Shown piece by piece: positions 1 through 7,491 of a stretch of 64,000 nt of DNA (positions are counted from its first letter, which is position 1; the number at the start of each line of letters is the position of its first letter). Under the pieces are notes generated by a model. It worked only from the letters and a program-made list of their open reading frames with translations. It ran no database searches and was not told where the DNA came from. This stretch comes from Clostridia bacterium (lineage in GTDB: Bacteria > Bacillota > Clostridia > Oscillospirales > Acutalibacteraceae), in the NCBI GenBank assembly GCA_017403185.1, contig JAFQON010000048.1, positions 62,001 through 126,000 on the forward strand. Direction: 5' to 3'. A program made the position numbers and the translations under genes.

Positions 1-605
1 ACGACATTGGTGCCGAGGCAGGTTGCGGCGATACCTACTTTATCACAACCTGTTGATTTTTTGATATCTTTGATATATGAATTGAATTCATCTGCAATTT
101 CCATAGGATCAAGTCGCCAGTCATAACGGAACCAATAGTCATTCCATGCGTAATAGCCTTTGCTGCCCATCTGATCGTTGTGTCGCTTGTGTTCCATTTC
201 ATCCTTGCGGCTCTGGGCCAAACCGGAATTGTTGATGGCGTTGCCGTTTTCATCAAGCAGAGAATTGGCGAATATTTTGCTGATTTCTGTTTCAAGACCC
301 GCATAAAGATCGTTCCAATTATTGGTTGCCAAACCCTTTGCAAGTGCCGGAAGCAGAGTTTTTGCCATTGATTTGTATAACTCACTGTTATCTGCGCCTT
401 CACTCTCGCCTGTTACGAGCTTTGCAATATCTTTGTAGTGAAATATTTTGTTGCCTTCCGCATCATAAAGTGCTTCACCGTCGCCGGAAATGCGGATAAC
501 GGGAATACGGCTTCTGCTTTCGTTTGCATCAACCCATGAAAATGCGGGAATCAGCAGGCTGAATATAATTACTGCCGAAAGAAATAATGAAACTAATTTT
601 TTCAT
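1..605 (-). CDS. Secreted alpha/beta-hydrolase-like protein (LCAT/PGAP1-like), 3' end missing
   Basis: Reading the minus strand from an ATG at 605 gives 201 open codons that run off the window. The start follows AAGGAAG. The first ~22 residues (MKKLVSLFLSAVIIFSLLIP) are a signal peptide, so the product is exported. Around residues 155-200 it reads FRYDWRLDP, then KVGIAATCLG. This matches the FxYDWR motif and the strand-nucleophile-elbow of LCAT/PGAP1-type lipases and acyltransferases. The elbow normally reads GHSxGG with a catalytic Ser; here the aligned residue is Cys. The rest of the catalytic triad lies outside the window, so activity and substrate are unknown. A consensus sigma-A promoter overlapped by a long palindrome lies upstream. 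Confidence 0.7.
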   Translation of the reverse strand, partial: MKKLVSLFLSAVIIFSLLIPAFSWVDANESRSRIPVIRISGDGEALYDAEGNKIFHYKDIAKLVTGESEGADNSELYKSMAKTLLPALAKGLATNNWNDLYAGLETEISKIFANSLLDENGNAINNSGLAQSRKDEMEHKRHNDQMGSKGYYAWNDYWFRYDWRLDPMEIADEFNSYIKDIKKSTGCDKVGIAATCLGTNV

Positions 606-685
606 AAAACAGACTTCCTTAAGGTTAATAAATCTGAAATTCGTGAAAAGCAAAAAAGATTTTATGAATTTCAAAATTCCAACTA

Positions 686-713
686 ATTATAATTCAATCA
701 CAAATTTTGTCAA
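686..713 (-). promoter_or_regulatory. Sigma-A promoter for the partial hydrolase gene
   Basis: On the minus strand a perfect -35 TTGACA (708-713) is separated by 16 bases from a perfect -10 TATAAT (686-691). The start codon at 605 lies about 75 bases downstream of the expected +1. Confidence 0.8.
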
Positions 714-731
714 CAGACAAAATTTGTGATT
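696..731. promoter_or_regulatory. Operator-like 16-bp perfect inverted repeat over the -35 box
   Basis: The arms AATCACAAATTTTGTC (696-711) and GACAAAATTTGTGATT (716-731) are perfectly complementary around a 4-base spacer. The repeat covers the -35 element of the promoter at 686-713. No T-tract follows either arm, so repressor or activator binding is more likely than termination. The cognate regulator is not identifiable. Confidence 0.6.
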
Positions 732-737
732 AGTACA

Positions 738-758
738 ATTTGTTTAGCAGAAACAAAT
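738..758 (-). terminator. Weak A/T hairpin after the LRR gene
   Basis: ATTTGTTT (738-745) and AAACAAAT (751-758) form an 8-bp A/T-only stem, about 40 bases past the stop codon of the minus-strand LRR gene. There is no G+C core or strong T-run, so it is a weak terminator at best. Confidence 0.3.
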
Positions 759-794
759 CTCATCAAAGGGCAGAATTCTTATGCAGCCTGAAAA

Positions 795-3700
795 TTAATA
801 CCAAAGGAATCCGAGCAGAAGAATACGGATTATCCACTGCCACCAGGCGTAGGAAACCGTGATTTCAAATTCGTCTGTATAGCTGCCGTATGCAACCGTG
901 ATTGTTTTTGTGCCTACAGAATCAGCATTGAATCCGTATGCGGCAAAAGCATTTGTATCGGTTATGATTTTTGATGTGCCGTCGGAATACATTACCTTAA
1001 GTGCAAGGCCGTTTAACTCAAAGCTTTCATCCTTGTATATGTATTTTGTTTTATTCGGAAGAGCTATAATTTTAATGCCTGTAATGGTTGGTGCAGGAGC
1101 TTCGGGCTTTTCAGCTTTTTTATATTCTGCAACAACAGTTATATCGTTCGCCGGCATTGTATCGGGGAGCTCGGGCGCCCAGCGAATAAAATCAAATCCT
1201 TCTTTTTCAGGATTTGCGGGTGATGTGATTGTTGTACCGTATTCGAGGGTAATCGGTGCAATCGCTGTTCCGCCTGCGGTATCAAAGGTGATTGTGTATT
1301 TGTTAACCTGCCATACTGCAGTGAATTCAAGATTTTCAGCGGGCATTGTGTCGGGCACTTCAGGGGTCCAACCGATGAAGGTATAGCCCTCTTTTTCGGG
1401 ATTTGCGGGCGCTGTAATCGCTGCGCCGTATTCTAGGGTAATTGGTGCAATCGCTGTTCCGCCTGCGGTATCAAAGGTGATTGTGTATTTGTTAATCTGC
1501 CATACTGCAGTGAATTCAAGATTTTCAGCAGGCATTGTGTCGGGCACTTCGGGGGTCCAACCGATGAAGGTATAGCCCTCTTTTTCGGGATTTGCAGGCT
1601 TGGTTATCGCTGCCTCTTCGGTTACAGTCTGTTCTGTTGCAACACCGTCAACAAACCATTTAACCGTAAATTTTCTTGGTTTTACGGTCACGGTGCAGGT
1701 ATCGCTGATATCCGTGCTTTTAACGGTTGCAGTTATTGTTGCCGTTCCGGGGCTTACGGCGGTTATAACACCGTTTTCATCAACAACTGCTATGCTTTCA
1801 TCGGACGAAAAATATATAATTTCTGCATTTTCAAAATTTACAAAAGCAGGGGCTGATGAATCATCAATCTCAAGAACAATATCTTTTTGCAGAAAGCTTA
1901 TTGCTTTTGCACAAACCGCATATTCGCTGAAATGATCAGTTTCTATAATAATATAGCCGTTTATGACAGATATTTTATCGTGTGTGAACGGGTCGAAATC
2001 ATTGAAATCCGTTGCATCGGAATGCCAGTGGATAATTGAAAAGCTTTTCAGAAAGTTTTCATCTGCAGGAACGGATATTTTATCTCCGTTATCGGTGAAA
2101 ATGAAGCAATCGTTGATGAAATCAATATTTTTTGCCTCGACGCCGTATTCCCCCGAGCATTCGAGACCTTTTTCAAGGAGTTCAAGAAAAGCATCGGGAG
2201 CTTTGATTTTAACGGTTATATTGTTCCCGGGGATCGGCTGAACCGCATTACCGTTACCGTCTGAAAGTCTGATATCGAGAATGCGGATAGGTGATACCAT
2301 AAGCTTTGTGTAAAATCCGTTCTTCTCATATTTGGAGGTCACGGAATCAAGCTCTGTTGCTTCAAGGTGGATATCGGTGGCAGTGCCGTCAAAATCATCG
2401 TCGGTATAAATAATTATAACTGATTTGTCGGTGTCTTTCAGTGAATAGTGAACGGTGATTTTTGAATAATCTCCATCGTTGATGACAGCTGACCATTCAG
2501 CCTTTGAACCGTCATAATATACATCGCTTATGCTGCTTAAAGAAAAAGCGAAATATTCGATTGAGGTTGTTGCTTCAGGAACATAAATTTCTTCAAGCGT
2601 TGAGGAACTGGTGAACGAATAATTCTTAATGATTTCAACCGTTTCAGGCACATGATACGCTTTTTCACTGCTGCCGAGAGGGTATTGGATAAGAATTGTT
2701 TGTTCCTTGTTAAAAAGTGCACCGTGTTCATCATTTGAATATTCGGTGTTCTGAGGGTCAACATTTATGCGGGTAAGAGCTTGGCAATTTTTGAAGACTT
2801 CGCCTTTTATTTCAGTGACCGTTTTCGGGATTGTGATTTCGGTAAGTGATGAGCATTTTTCAAAAGCATAATAACCGATTGATTGCAGGCCTTCATTCAA
2901 AACAACCTTTTTCAGATTTGCACAGTTGGCAAATGAACACTGGCCTATTCTGTCAATTGTTTCGGGAAAAGTTACACTTTCAATAAAGCTTGCTCCGTAA
3001 AATGCGTTTGATAGTACGGCAGTAAGGTTATCGGGTAACACGAGGTCGGAAGATAATTTTTCTCCGTTGAGATACAGATTATCGGCGTATGCAAGCGGAT
3101 TGCCTGATTCAGCACCAAAAAAGATTTTGCACCAATCCTTGAGTGTTCCGCCGTAATAAACATTTTCAAGAGATTTGCAACCGTAAAAAGCGCTTGCACT
3201 GAGATAACTTGTATAAGTACCAAATGTTATTTCTTTAAGGCTTGAGCATTCCCAGAAAAGGTGTTCTCTTATGCGGTAAAGTTTCGGAGGTATAACAATG
3301 CTTTCAAGGCTTTGGCATTTATTGAAGCAATACATACCCATATCTGTCACACTGTCAGGCAGATCAATTGACTTCAAATTTTTGCATTGGGAGAATGCAC
3401 TTGAGCCAATTGTATGCAGACCGTACTCCAGCTCGATTTCTTCAAGATAAGAGCAACCGCTGAATACTGCTGAGCCGATTTCTTTTACGGTTGAAGCAAT
3501 GCGCGCATTTTTTACCGCAGTAACGGAAAAAGCGTGCTCACCTACAGCAGTTACTCCTTCGCCAACGGTTATCTTGTTGATTTTGTGTTTGTAAGAGGTC
3601 CATGGCTGATCGGTATAGCTTTCGTAGTCTGCCGTAGCACCATCGCCATAAATATAGAGCTCGCCGTCACTGTAAAAGGTCCAGTAGACCTCTCCTGTTG

Positions 3701-3827
3701 TTCCGCTTGCAGTTATTTCTTTTTCTGTTGCGCTTGCATTCGGAAGAACAGCTTCGCAAAAGAAAAAGCTTAAAGCCGAAAGAACGGTTGCAATTATAAT
3801 TGAAATTGTTTTTAGTTTTTTAGTCAT
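795..3827 (-). CDS. Secreted BspA-like leucine-rich-repeat protein with Ig-like and InlB B-repeats (LRR1)
   Basis: This is a 1,010-residue secreted surface protein. The start is the ATG at 3827 with GGAG 11 bases upstream; a GTG 12 bases earlier would overlap that site. Domains in order: signal peptide (~1-35); about a dozen BspA-type LRR_5 units with the CxxLxxIxxPxxVTxIGxxAFxxC pattern (~75-450); a linker region (~450-630); a Big_2-like Ig domain (~635-700); three InlB B-repeat (Flg_new) units containing EGYTFIGWTPEVPDTMP (~705-890); a second Ig-like domain (~910-985); and the tail WWQWIIRILLLGFLWY. BspA-like repeats usually mediate adhesion. The gene begins 16 bases after the stop of the upstream sigma-factor gene and shares its transcript. 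Its tail and last Ig domain match those of LRR2 at 9217-11538. Confidence 0.85.
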   Translation of the reverse strand: MTKKLKTISIIIATVLSALSFFFCEAVLPNASATEKEITASGTTGEVYWTFYSDGELYIYGDGATADYESYTDQPWTSYKHKINKITVGEGVTAVGEHAFSVTAVKNARIASTVKEIGSAVFSGCSYLEEIELEYGLHTIGSSAFSQCKNLKSIDLPDSVTDMGMYCFNKCQSLESIVIPPKLYRIREHLFWECSSLKEITFGTYTSYLSASAFYGCKSLENVYYGGTLKDWCKIFFGAESGNPLAYADNLYLNGEKLSSDLVLPDNLTAVLSNAFYGASFIESVTFPETIDRIGQCSFANCANLKKVVLNEGLQSIGYYAFEKCSSLTEITIPKTVTEIKGEVFKNCQALTRINVDPQNTEYSNDEHGALFNKEQTILIQYPLGSSEKAYHVPETVEIIKNYSFTSSSTLEEIYVPEATTSIEYFAFSLSSISDVYYDGSKAEWSAVINDGDYSKITVHYSLKDTDKSVIIIYTDDDFDGTATDIHLEATELDSVTSKYEKNGFYTKLMVSPIRILDIRLSDGNGNAVQPIPGNNITVKIKAPDAFLELLEKGLECSGEYGVEAKNIDFINDCFIFTDNGDKISVPADENFLKSFSIIHWHSDATDFNDFDPFTHDKISVINGYIIIETDHFSEYAVCAKAISFLQKDIVLEIDDSSAPAFVNFENAEIIYFSSDESIAVVDENGVITAVSPGTATITATVKSTDISDTCTVTVKPRKFTVKWFVDGVATEQTVTEEAAITKPANPEKEGYTFIGWTPEVPDTMPAENLEFTAVWQINKYTITFDTAGGTAIAPITLEYGAAITAPANPEKEGYTFIGWTPEVPDTMPAENLEFTAVWQVNKYTITFDTAGGTAIAPITLEYGTTITSPANPEKEGFDFIRWAPELPDTMPANDITVVAEYKKAEKPEAPAPTITGIKIIALPNKTKYIYKDESFELNGLALKVMYSDGTSKIITDTNAFAAYGFNADSVGTKTITVAYGSYTDEFEITVSYAWWQWIIRILLLGFLWY
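1230..1607 (-). repeat. Two near-identical 189-bp tandem copies of the InlB B-repeat
   Basis: The DNA coding for the second and third Flg_new-like units recurs with a 189-base period (63 codons) and only scattered differences; for example, the block starting near 1338 returns near 1527. The high DNA identity points to recent duplication or gene conversion inside the gene. Confidence 0.75.
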
Positions 3828-3843
3828 AATACTATACACTCCG

Positions 3844-5391
3844 TTAAGAAATTATAAAAGCATCAACACTGTAGCTTTTGCCTGATTCCGCTGTTTCGCT
3901 GATTGAATCTGACATTGCATCAATTCCGAAATCGGATAATAACCTTTGTTCAATAACACTGTCTGATATAGAGTCTCCGGCATAGAATTGCAAGGTTTTT
4001 TGAATTGTTTCTTCCGAGCCTGAGGTATGAAGCGTCACCGTTACCGTTGCAGGTGAAGCCGATTCGGTTGTGGTTGTTGTTGCGGCTTTTGTTGTTGTGG
4101 TTGCAGCCTTTGTGGTGGTTGTGGTCTTTGCAGTTGTTTCAGTAGCTTTAGCGGTCGTTGCTTCCCGTGTGGTGGTTTCCTTTTTTGTGGTTGTCTGCTT
4201 TTGCGTAGTTGTTGGCCTGGTTGTTGCAGTTGTTGTTTGTTTTTTCGTTGTTGTGTTGGTTTTGGTGGTTGATTTGGTTGTGGTTTTATTTGCAGCGGAT
4301 GATTTCTCGGCTTCTTTTGCCTGAGTAACCGTTGTTGATTGTTTTGCTGCCGATGTGAAATTCCTGCTTGTTGAAAGCTCTGCTGTTAAGCTTTCCGTTT
4401 CCGCAACGGCAGGAATAAACACCGTTTCACTCTCAAATCCGTAATCGGGAGCGGTTGTGACTTCTTCGGTGTGAGAGGTTGTTGCAGTTGCGTTTGATTC
4501 GATTTTGTTTTTTACAACAACCGTTGTGCCAATCGCCGAGCCCGTAACAATACCTGCAGCTGCAACGCCTGCAACCACCTTTTGCGCAACACTCATTGCG
4601 GCAACCTTTGCACCTACGCCCGTTGCGGCGGTGGCGGTTGTGCTTGCTGCTGTTGTTGCCGTGGCAGCAGTTGAAACTGCGGCAATTCCCGTTTGTGAAG
4701 CTGCCGATATGCCTGCAAATGCGGCGGTCTGTGAAGCGCTGCCTGCGAAAGAAGCGGCAGCAATATCTGCGGATTTTTTGACGACAGATATAACGAGCCC
4801 GAAAGGCGCAATGCCAAAAAGCGGGAGCCCTTTTTTTGTTCGCTTTTCAGCTTCTTTCTCAACTTCTTTTTTTGCTTTTGAAATTTTGCTTTTTACAGAA
4901 CTTTCAGTGACAGCAAGCTCTTTGGCAATGTCAGCGTAGCTCATATCAAATTTGTATCGCAGAATCAGACAAAGCCGTTTGTCTTCTGAAAGGCATTGAA
5001 GAATCTTATTAATATCTTCAATGCGTTCTTCTGTTTCAAGCGATGCCTCGGGGAGGACTGAAATATCGTCTTCTTCAATATTTTCAATTATATCTGACTG
5101 GTCTTCGGTGAGAACCGAGGGCTTTTTCTTTTTCAGATAGTCACGGCTTTTGTTGGCGGCAATTCTTATGAGCCAGTTTTTTATTTTATCAGGCTCTTTT
5201 AAGGATGATATGTTCTCTATTGCTGCTAAAAAACAATCCTGAACCAAATCGTGAGATTCATCTTTGTTTTGCGTGATCTCGCAAGCAATTGCATATATTT
5301 CGGGTGAGAGCTCAATATAAATTTTTTCAAAAGACGACATATCGCCGTTCTTGGCTTTTTGGGCAAGCTCTGAAAGCTGAAGATTATCCAT
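3844..5391 (-). CDS. ECF-like sigma factor with C-terminal membrane segment, Thr-rich stalk and terminal domain (sigma 1)
   Basis: The 515-residue product starts with an ECF sigma factor: sigma-2 region at ~12-90 (DLVQDCFLAAIENI, then KNWLIRIAANKSRDYL) and sigma-4 HTH at ~130-185 (SYADIAKELAVTESSVKSKI). A normal ECF factor ends near residue 180. Here it continues with an Ala-rich segment and a likely transmembrane helix (KVVAGVAAAGIVTGSAIGTT, ~280-305), a Thr/Lys-rich stalk of about 110 residues, and a ~65-residue C-terminal domain. If the helix spans the membrane, the sigma part is cytoplasmic and the stalk and terminal domain are outside. The LRR1 gene follows directly. A close paralogue lies at 7492-9102. 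No separate anti-sigma gene is present; the extension may do that job (inference). Confidence 0.85.
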   Translation of the reverse strand: MDNLQLSELAQKAKNGDMSSFEKIYIELSPEIYAIACEITQNKDESHDLVQDCFLAAIENISSLKEPDKIKNWLIRIAANKSRDYLKKKKPSVLTEDQSDIIENIEEDDISVLPEASLETEERIEDINKILQCLSEDKRLCLILRYKFDMSYADIAKELAVTESSVKSKISKAKKEVEKEAEKRTKKGLPLFGIAPFGLVISVVKKSADIAAASFAGSASQTAAFAGISAASQTGIAAVSTAATATTAASTTATAATGVGAKVAAMSVAQKVVAGVAAAGIVTGSAIGTTVVVKNKIESNATATTSHTEEVTTAPDYGFESETVFIPAVAETESLTAELSTSRNFTSAAKQSTTVTQAKEAEKSSAANKTTTKSTTKTNTTTKKQTTTATTRPTTTQKQTTTKKETTTREATTAKATETTAKTTTTTKAATTTTKAATTTTTESASPATVTVTLHTSGSEETIQKTLQFYAGDSISDSVIEQRLLSDFGIDAMSDSISETAESGKSYSVDAFIIS

Positions 5392-5424
5392 TCTCCACTT
5401 CCTTTTCGGTTTGTATATACTAAG

Positions 5425-5453
5425 AGTATAACAAAAAATAAAACATATTTCAA
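5425..5453 (-). promoter_or_regulatory. Sigma-A promoter for the sigma 1-LRR1 operon
   Basis: On the minus strand, TTGAAA (5448-5453), a 17-base spacer and TATACT (5425-5430) lie about 35 bases before the start codon at 5391. The -10 sits in the small palindrome TATACTCTTAGTATA. Confidence 0.7.
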
Positions 5454-5564
5454 TTTATATTGACGAAATTAAACAAAGTTTACACAAATTAAATTTTTGT
5501 GAATTTTTAAATTTTGCCGAAACTTTTCTGCATTTAATTCGTCGAAAAAATTTTTTTGAAAATG

Positions 5565-5593
5565 TGCAACTTTTTGAATCTTAAATCGACTTA
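5565..5593 (+). promoter_or_regulatory. Possible ECF-type promoter pointing into the antisense of the XRE gene
   Basis: TGCAAC (5565-5570), 16 bases, then CGACTTA (5587-5593) has the layout of ECF promoters such as those used by B. subtilis SigX/SigM. It follows an A/T block with TTTTTTTGAAAA, like the two better ECF-type sites at 6075 and 9139. No gene on this strand begins close downstream, so it may be a relic or chance. Confidence 0.3.
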
Positions 5594-5610
5594 TATATTA
5601 GGGGGATAAC

Positions 5611-5643
5611 AAAAAACGGCATCCCGATAAACTCGGAATACCG
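5611..5643 (-). terminator. Intrinsic terminator of the XRE regulator gene
   Basis: On the minus strand, GGTATTCCGA pairs with TCGGGATGCC (with two G-U pairs) around a 5-base loop and is followed by GTTTTTTG. It lies directly after the stop codon of the gene at 5651-5893. Confidence 0.75.
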
Positions 5644-5650
5644 CTGGATT

Positions 5651-5893
5651 TTATTCGATTTCCTGTTCAAGGGTCCTGAAAAGCTCGGAATCAAAAAATT
5701 CGTCAAGAGAAATTTCAAGACCGTCGCACAGCATTTTTATTGTTATAACTCCGGGGTTTTTGCTTACTCCGTAGATAATGTTTTTTACCGTTGACGGGGG
5801 AACGGCTGAGATGCTTGCAAGACCGTTTATCGTTATTTTTCGTTCTCTGCAAAGCTGATGAATTCTTTCTGCAATTGCTTCTCTTGTTTTCAT
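5651..5893 (-). CDS. Small XRE-family DNA-binding regulator
   Basis: The 80-residue protein is a single helix-turn-helix of the XRE/Cro type: ERIHQLCRERKITINGLAS, then VPPSTVKNIIYG as the recognition helix region. Its ATG follows GGGGGTC. It is monocistronic, with a terminator right after it and a repeat-rich region in front. It sits between the two divergent sigma/LRR loci and may regulate one or both, or itself; the sequence does not decide which. No effector domain is present. Confidence 0.85.
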   Translation of the reverse strand: MKTREAIAERIHQLCRERKITINGLASISAVPPSTVKNIIYGVSKNPGVITIKMLCDGLEISLDEFFDSELFRTLEQEIE

Positions 5894-5961
5894 ACTGACC
5901 CCCGTTTCATTGGTTATTTCATATTCAGTATAAATTTATAATAAAAAATAATTCGCCCATA

Positions 5962-6011
5962 TATAGACTTTTGTAAATTATTATTATATAATAGTCTTTA
6001 TATAGTCTATA
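5962..6011. promoter_or_regulatory. Cluster of TAGTCT half-sites between the XRE gene and the sigma 2 operon
   Basis: TATAGACT (5962-5969) and AGTCTATA (6004-6011) form an inverted repeat. TAGTCT also recurs at 5992-5997 and 6003-6008, 11 bases apart, about one helical turn. TTCGCCC and GGGCGAA flank the cluster as a second inverted pair. This spacing is typical of an operator region. Binding by the adjacent XRE regulator is an inference. Confidence 0.5.
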
Positions 6012-6074
6012 TTGTTGTTTGAAAAGGCGAAATTAAGGGCGAAAATCAAAAAATAAAATTTTTTTGAAAAACAA

Positions 6075-6103
6075 TGAACCGATATTCATGTTTGCTCGTC
6101 TAA
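6075..6103 (+). promoter_or_regulatory. ECF-type promoter of the sigma 2 operon
   Basis: TGAACC (6075-6080), exactly 16 bases, then CGTCTAA (6097-6103) fits the ECF class (AAC-type -35, CGTC-type -10). The same AATGAACCG and CGTCTAATGGGTGAAA blocks recur with the same spacing at 9139-9167. An A/T-rich stretch lies just upstream of both. The first gene begins about 20 bases downstream. Confidence 0.7.
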
Positions 6104-6124
6104 TGGGTGAAAGGGGGCAAAAGG

Positions 6125-6358
6125 ATGAATAACGGTTCTGTAAGAAAAAGAGTTAATCTTGACGGTTTTCATTCGCTTGATATTTCGGTTTGTGAAGAAA
6201 AGCAAACTGTTGTAACGGAGCTTATAATTCCCGATGAAGAGCCTGTTTTTATTTATGCCGAAAAATTCAATGAGCCCTGCAACTACTTTAAAGAAGGCAT
6301 ACGCAAGGGTATTGAATATCTGAATTCAAACACAAGAAATAAGAGAAAAGGTGGATAA
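6125..6358 (+). CDS. Small protein of unknown function, first gene of the sigma 2 operon
   Basis: I do not recognise this 77-residue protein. It begins with basic residues (MNNGSVRKRVNLDGFHSLDI), has an acidic middle and ends in a basic, probably cytoplasmic tail (NTRNKRKGG). There is no signal peptide or membrane segment. The ATG at 6125 is chosen because AAAGGGGGC lies 8-10 bases before it; an in-frame GTG at 6107 would leave no room for a ribosome site or for the +1 of the ECF-type promoter. The next gene begins 4 bases after its stop, so the two are translationally linked. It could help control the downstream sigma factor (inference). Confidence 0.65.
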   Translation: MNNGSVRKRVNLDGFHSLDISVCEEKQTVVTELIIPDEEPVFIYAEKFNEPCNYFKEGIRKGIEYLNSNTRNKRKGG

Positions 6359-6362
6359 GATT

Positions 6363-7433
6363 ATGGGACTTGTTGAATTGAAATGTAAATCGTGCGGTGC
6401 AAATTTAACCGTGAATGATGATGCGGAAATTTTTACCTGTGATTACTGCGGGGCAACGCTTACACACGAAACGATTCACCATAAGGTTTCGGGCACTGTC
6501 AAGGTTGCGGGAATTGCTGATACGGACAACCTTGTTGAAAGAGCTTCGATTCTGTTAAGAACGGGTGAGTTTGCACGCGCAAGGGAATTTTATGAGCGTG
6601 CTTTGGAGAGCTCTCCAAGACATGCCAAAGCATATTGGGGAATAATGCTGTGTGACAGCAGGGTGAAAAACGCCGAAGCTTTTATTGCTATGGCAGAGGA
6701 TATCACTGATAACCAATATTACAAAATGGCGGTTGAATTTGCTGATTATTCAGACAAATCCTATTACCTTGAAATCGGCGCAAAATCCAAGGAAGCCTTT
6801 AACAATCATCTTATTGAGCTTAAAAACGAGGCTGACAAAAAGCTGAAATCCGGGTATTTCAGCGATGCTCAGGATAAATATAACAGAATTCTGAGCCTCT
6901 CACCGGGGCATTCCGATATTTACTGGGGGCTTTTGCTTTGTCAGTGCAACGCAACAGACGATAACGAGCTTGTGAAAAAAGCGGTTGATGTTACCGAAAT
7001 CCACAACTATAAAATGGCGCTGTCTTACGCTCAGGGTGATAAAAAGCAATACTACATGAATGTCGGCGAAAGAGCCAAGGCGGCAGATAAAAAGAAAACA
7101 CTCCGTCTTAATCTCACAAAATACGCATTGAGAATTCTGCTTTATGTTTCATTTTTGCTCAGTGTGGCGATGTTCGGTATGCTTTTCTATGTTGACGGTT
7201 TGTTCTCGCAGGCAAATCCCGATGATGCTGCGATGATAGACAAGCTGACAACTATGGAAAACACGGTTATCGCAGTGTTTTTTGCATCAAGTATTTTCTC
7301 ATTAATCAGCAACAAAGTTTTGATTTACATAAAAGATATTCTCGGCAATCTTGTAATTGATAAATTCAAATATGTTTTGTGGGTGCTGTTCGGCATTTCG
7401 GCATTTGCTTTTTTCGTTACATTTATTTTCTGA
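6363..7433 (+). CDS. Zinc-ribbon/TPR-like membrane protein in the sigma 2 operon
   Basis: The 356-residue protein opens with a zinc ribbon, CKSCGANL...CDYCGA (two CxxC pairs, ~8-32). Two similar TPR-like halves follow (~65-140 and ~165-240), each with a YWGxxLC block and a later YKMA block. Three hydrophobic helices lie in the last ~110 residues (about 245-268, 300-322, 336-356), so the ribbon and TPRs are probably cytoplasmic and membrane-held. The ATG at 6363 has AAAGGTGG upstream and is preferred to a GTG 12 bases earlier. It is cotranscribed with the small gene before it and the sigma factor 58 bases after it. It may bind or hold the sigma factor at the membrane; this is inferred from position only. 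Confidence 0.75.
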   Translation: MGLVELKCKSCGANLTVNDDAEIFTCDYCGATLTHETIHHKVSGTVKVAGIADTDNLVERASILLRTGEFARAREFYERALESSPRHAKAYWGIMLCDSRVKNAEAFIAMAEDITDNQYYKMAVEFADYSDKSYYLEIGAKSKEAFNNHLIELKNEADKKLKSGYFSDAQDKYNRILSLSPGHSDIYWGLLLCQCNATDDNELVKKAVDVTEIHNYKMALSYAQGDKKQYYMNVGERAKAADKKKTLRLNLTKYALRILLYVSFLLSVAMFGMLFYVDGLFSQANPDDAAMIDKLTTMENTVIAVFFASSIFSLISNKVLIYIKDILGNLVIDKFKYVLWVLFGISAFAFFVTFIF

Positions 7434-7491
7434 TGCAAAAATCAAGAAGGGCTTACACCCTTGAAAAACTCAGCTGACAGACGGTGAATTT

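Noticed and set aside
696-731. 16-bp inverted repeat considered as a transcription terminator
   Set aside because: No T-run follows on either strand, and the repeat overlaps the -35 of a consensus promoter; an operator fits better.
4070-4324. Val-rich open frame opposite the Thr-rich stalk of sigma 1
   Set aside because: It is the antisense of ACA/ACC threonine codons; it has no ribosome site and low-complexity composition. The same applies to the Val-rich frame at 8442-8972 opposite sigma 2.
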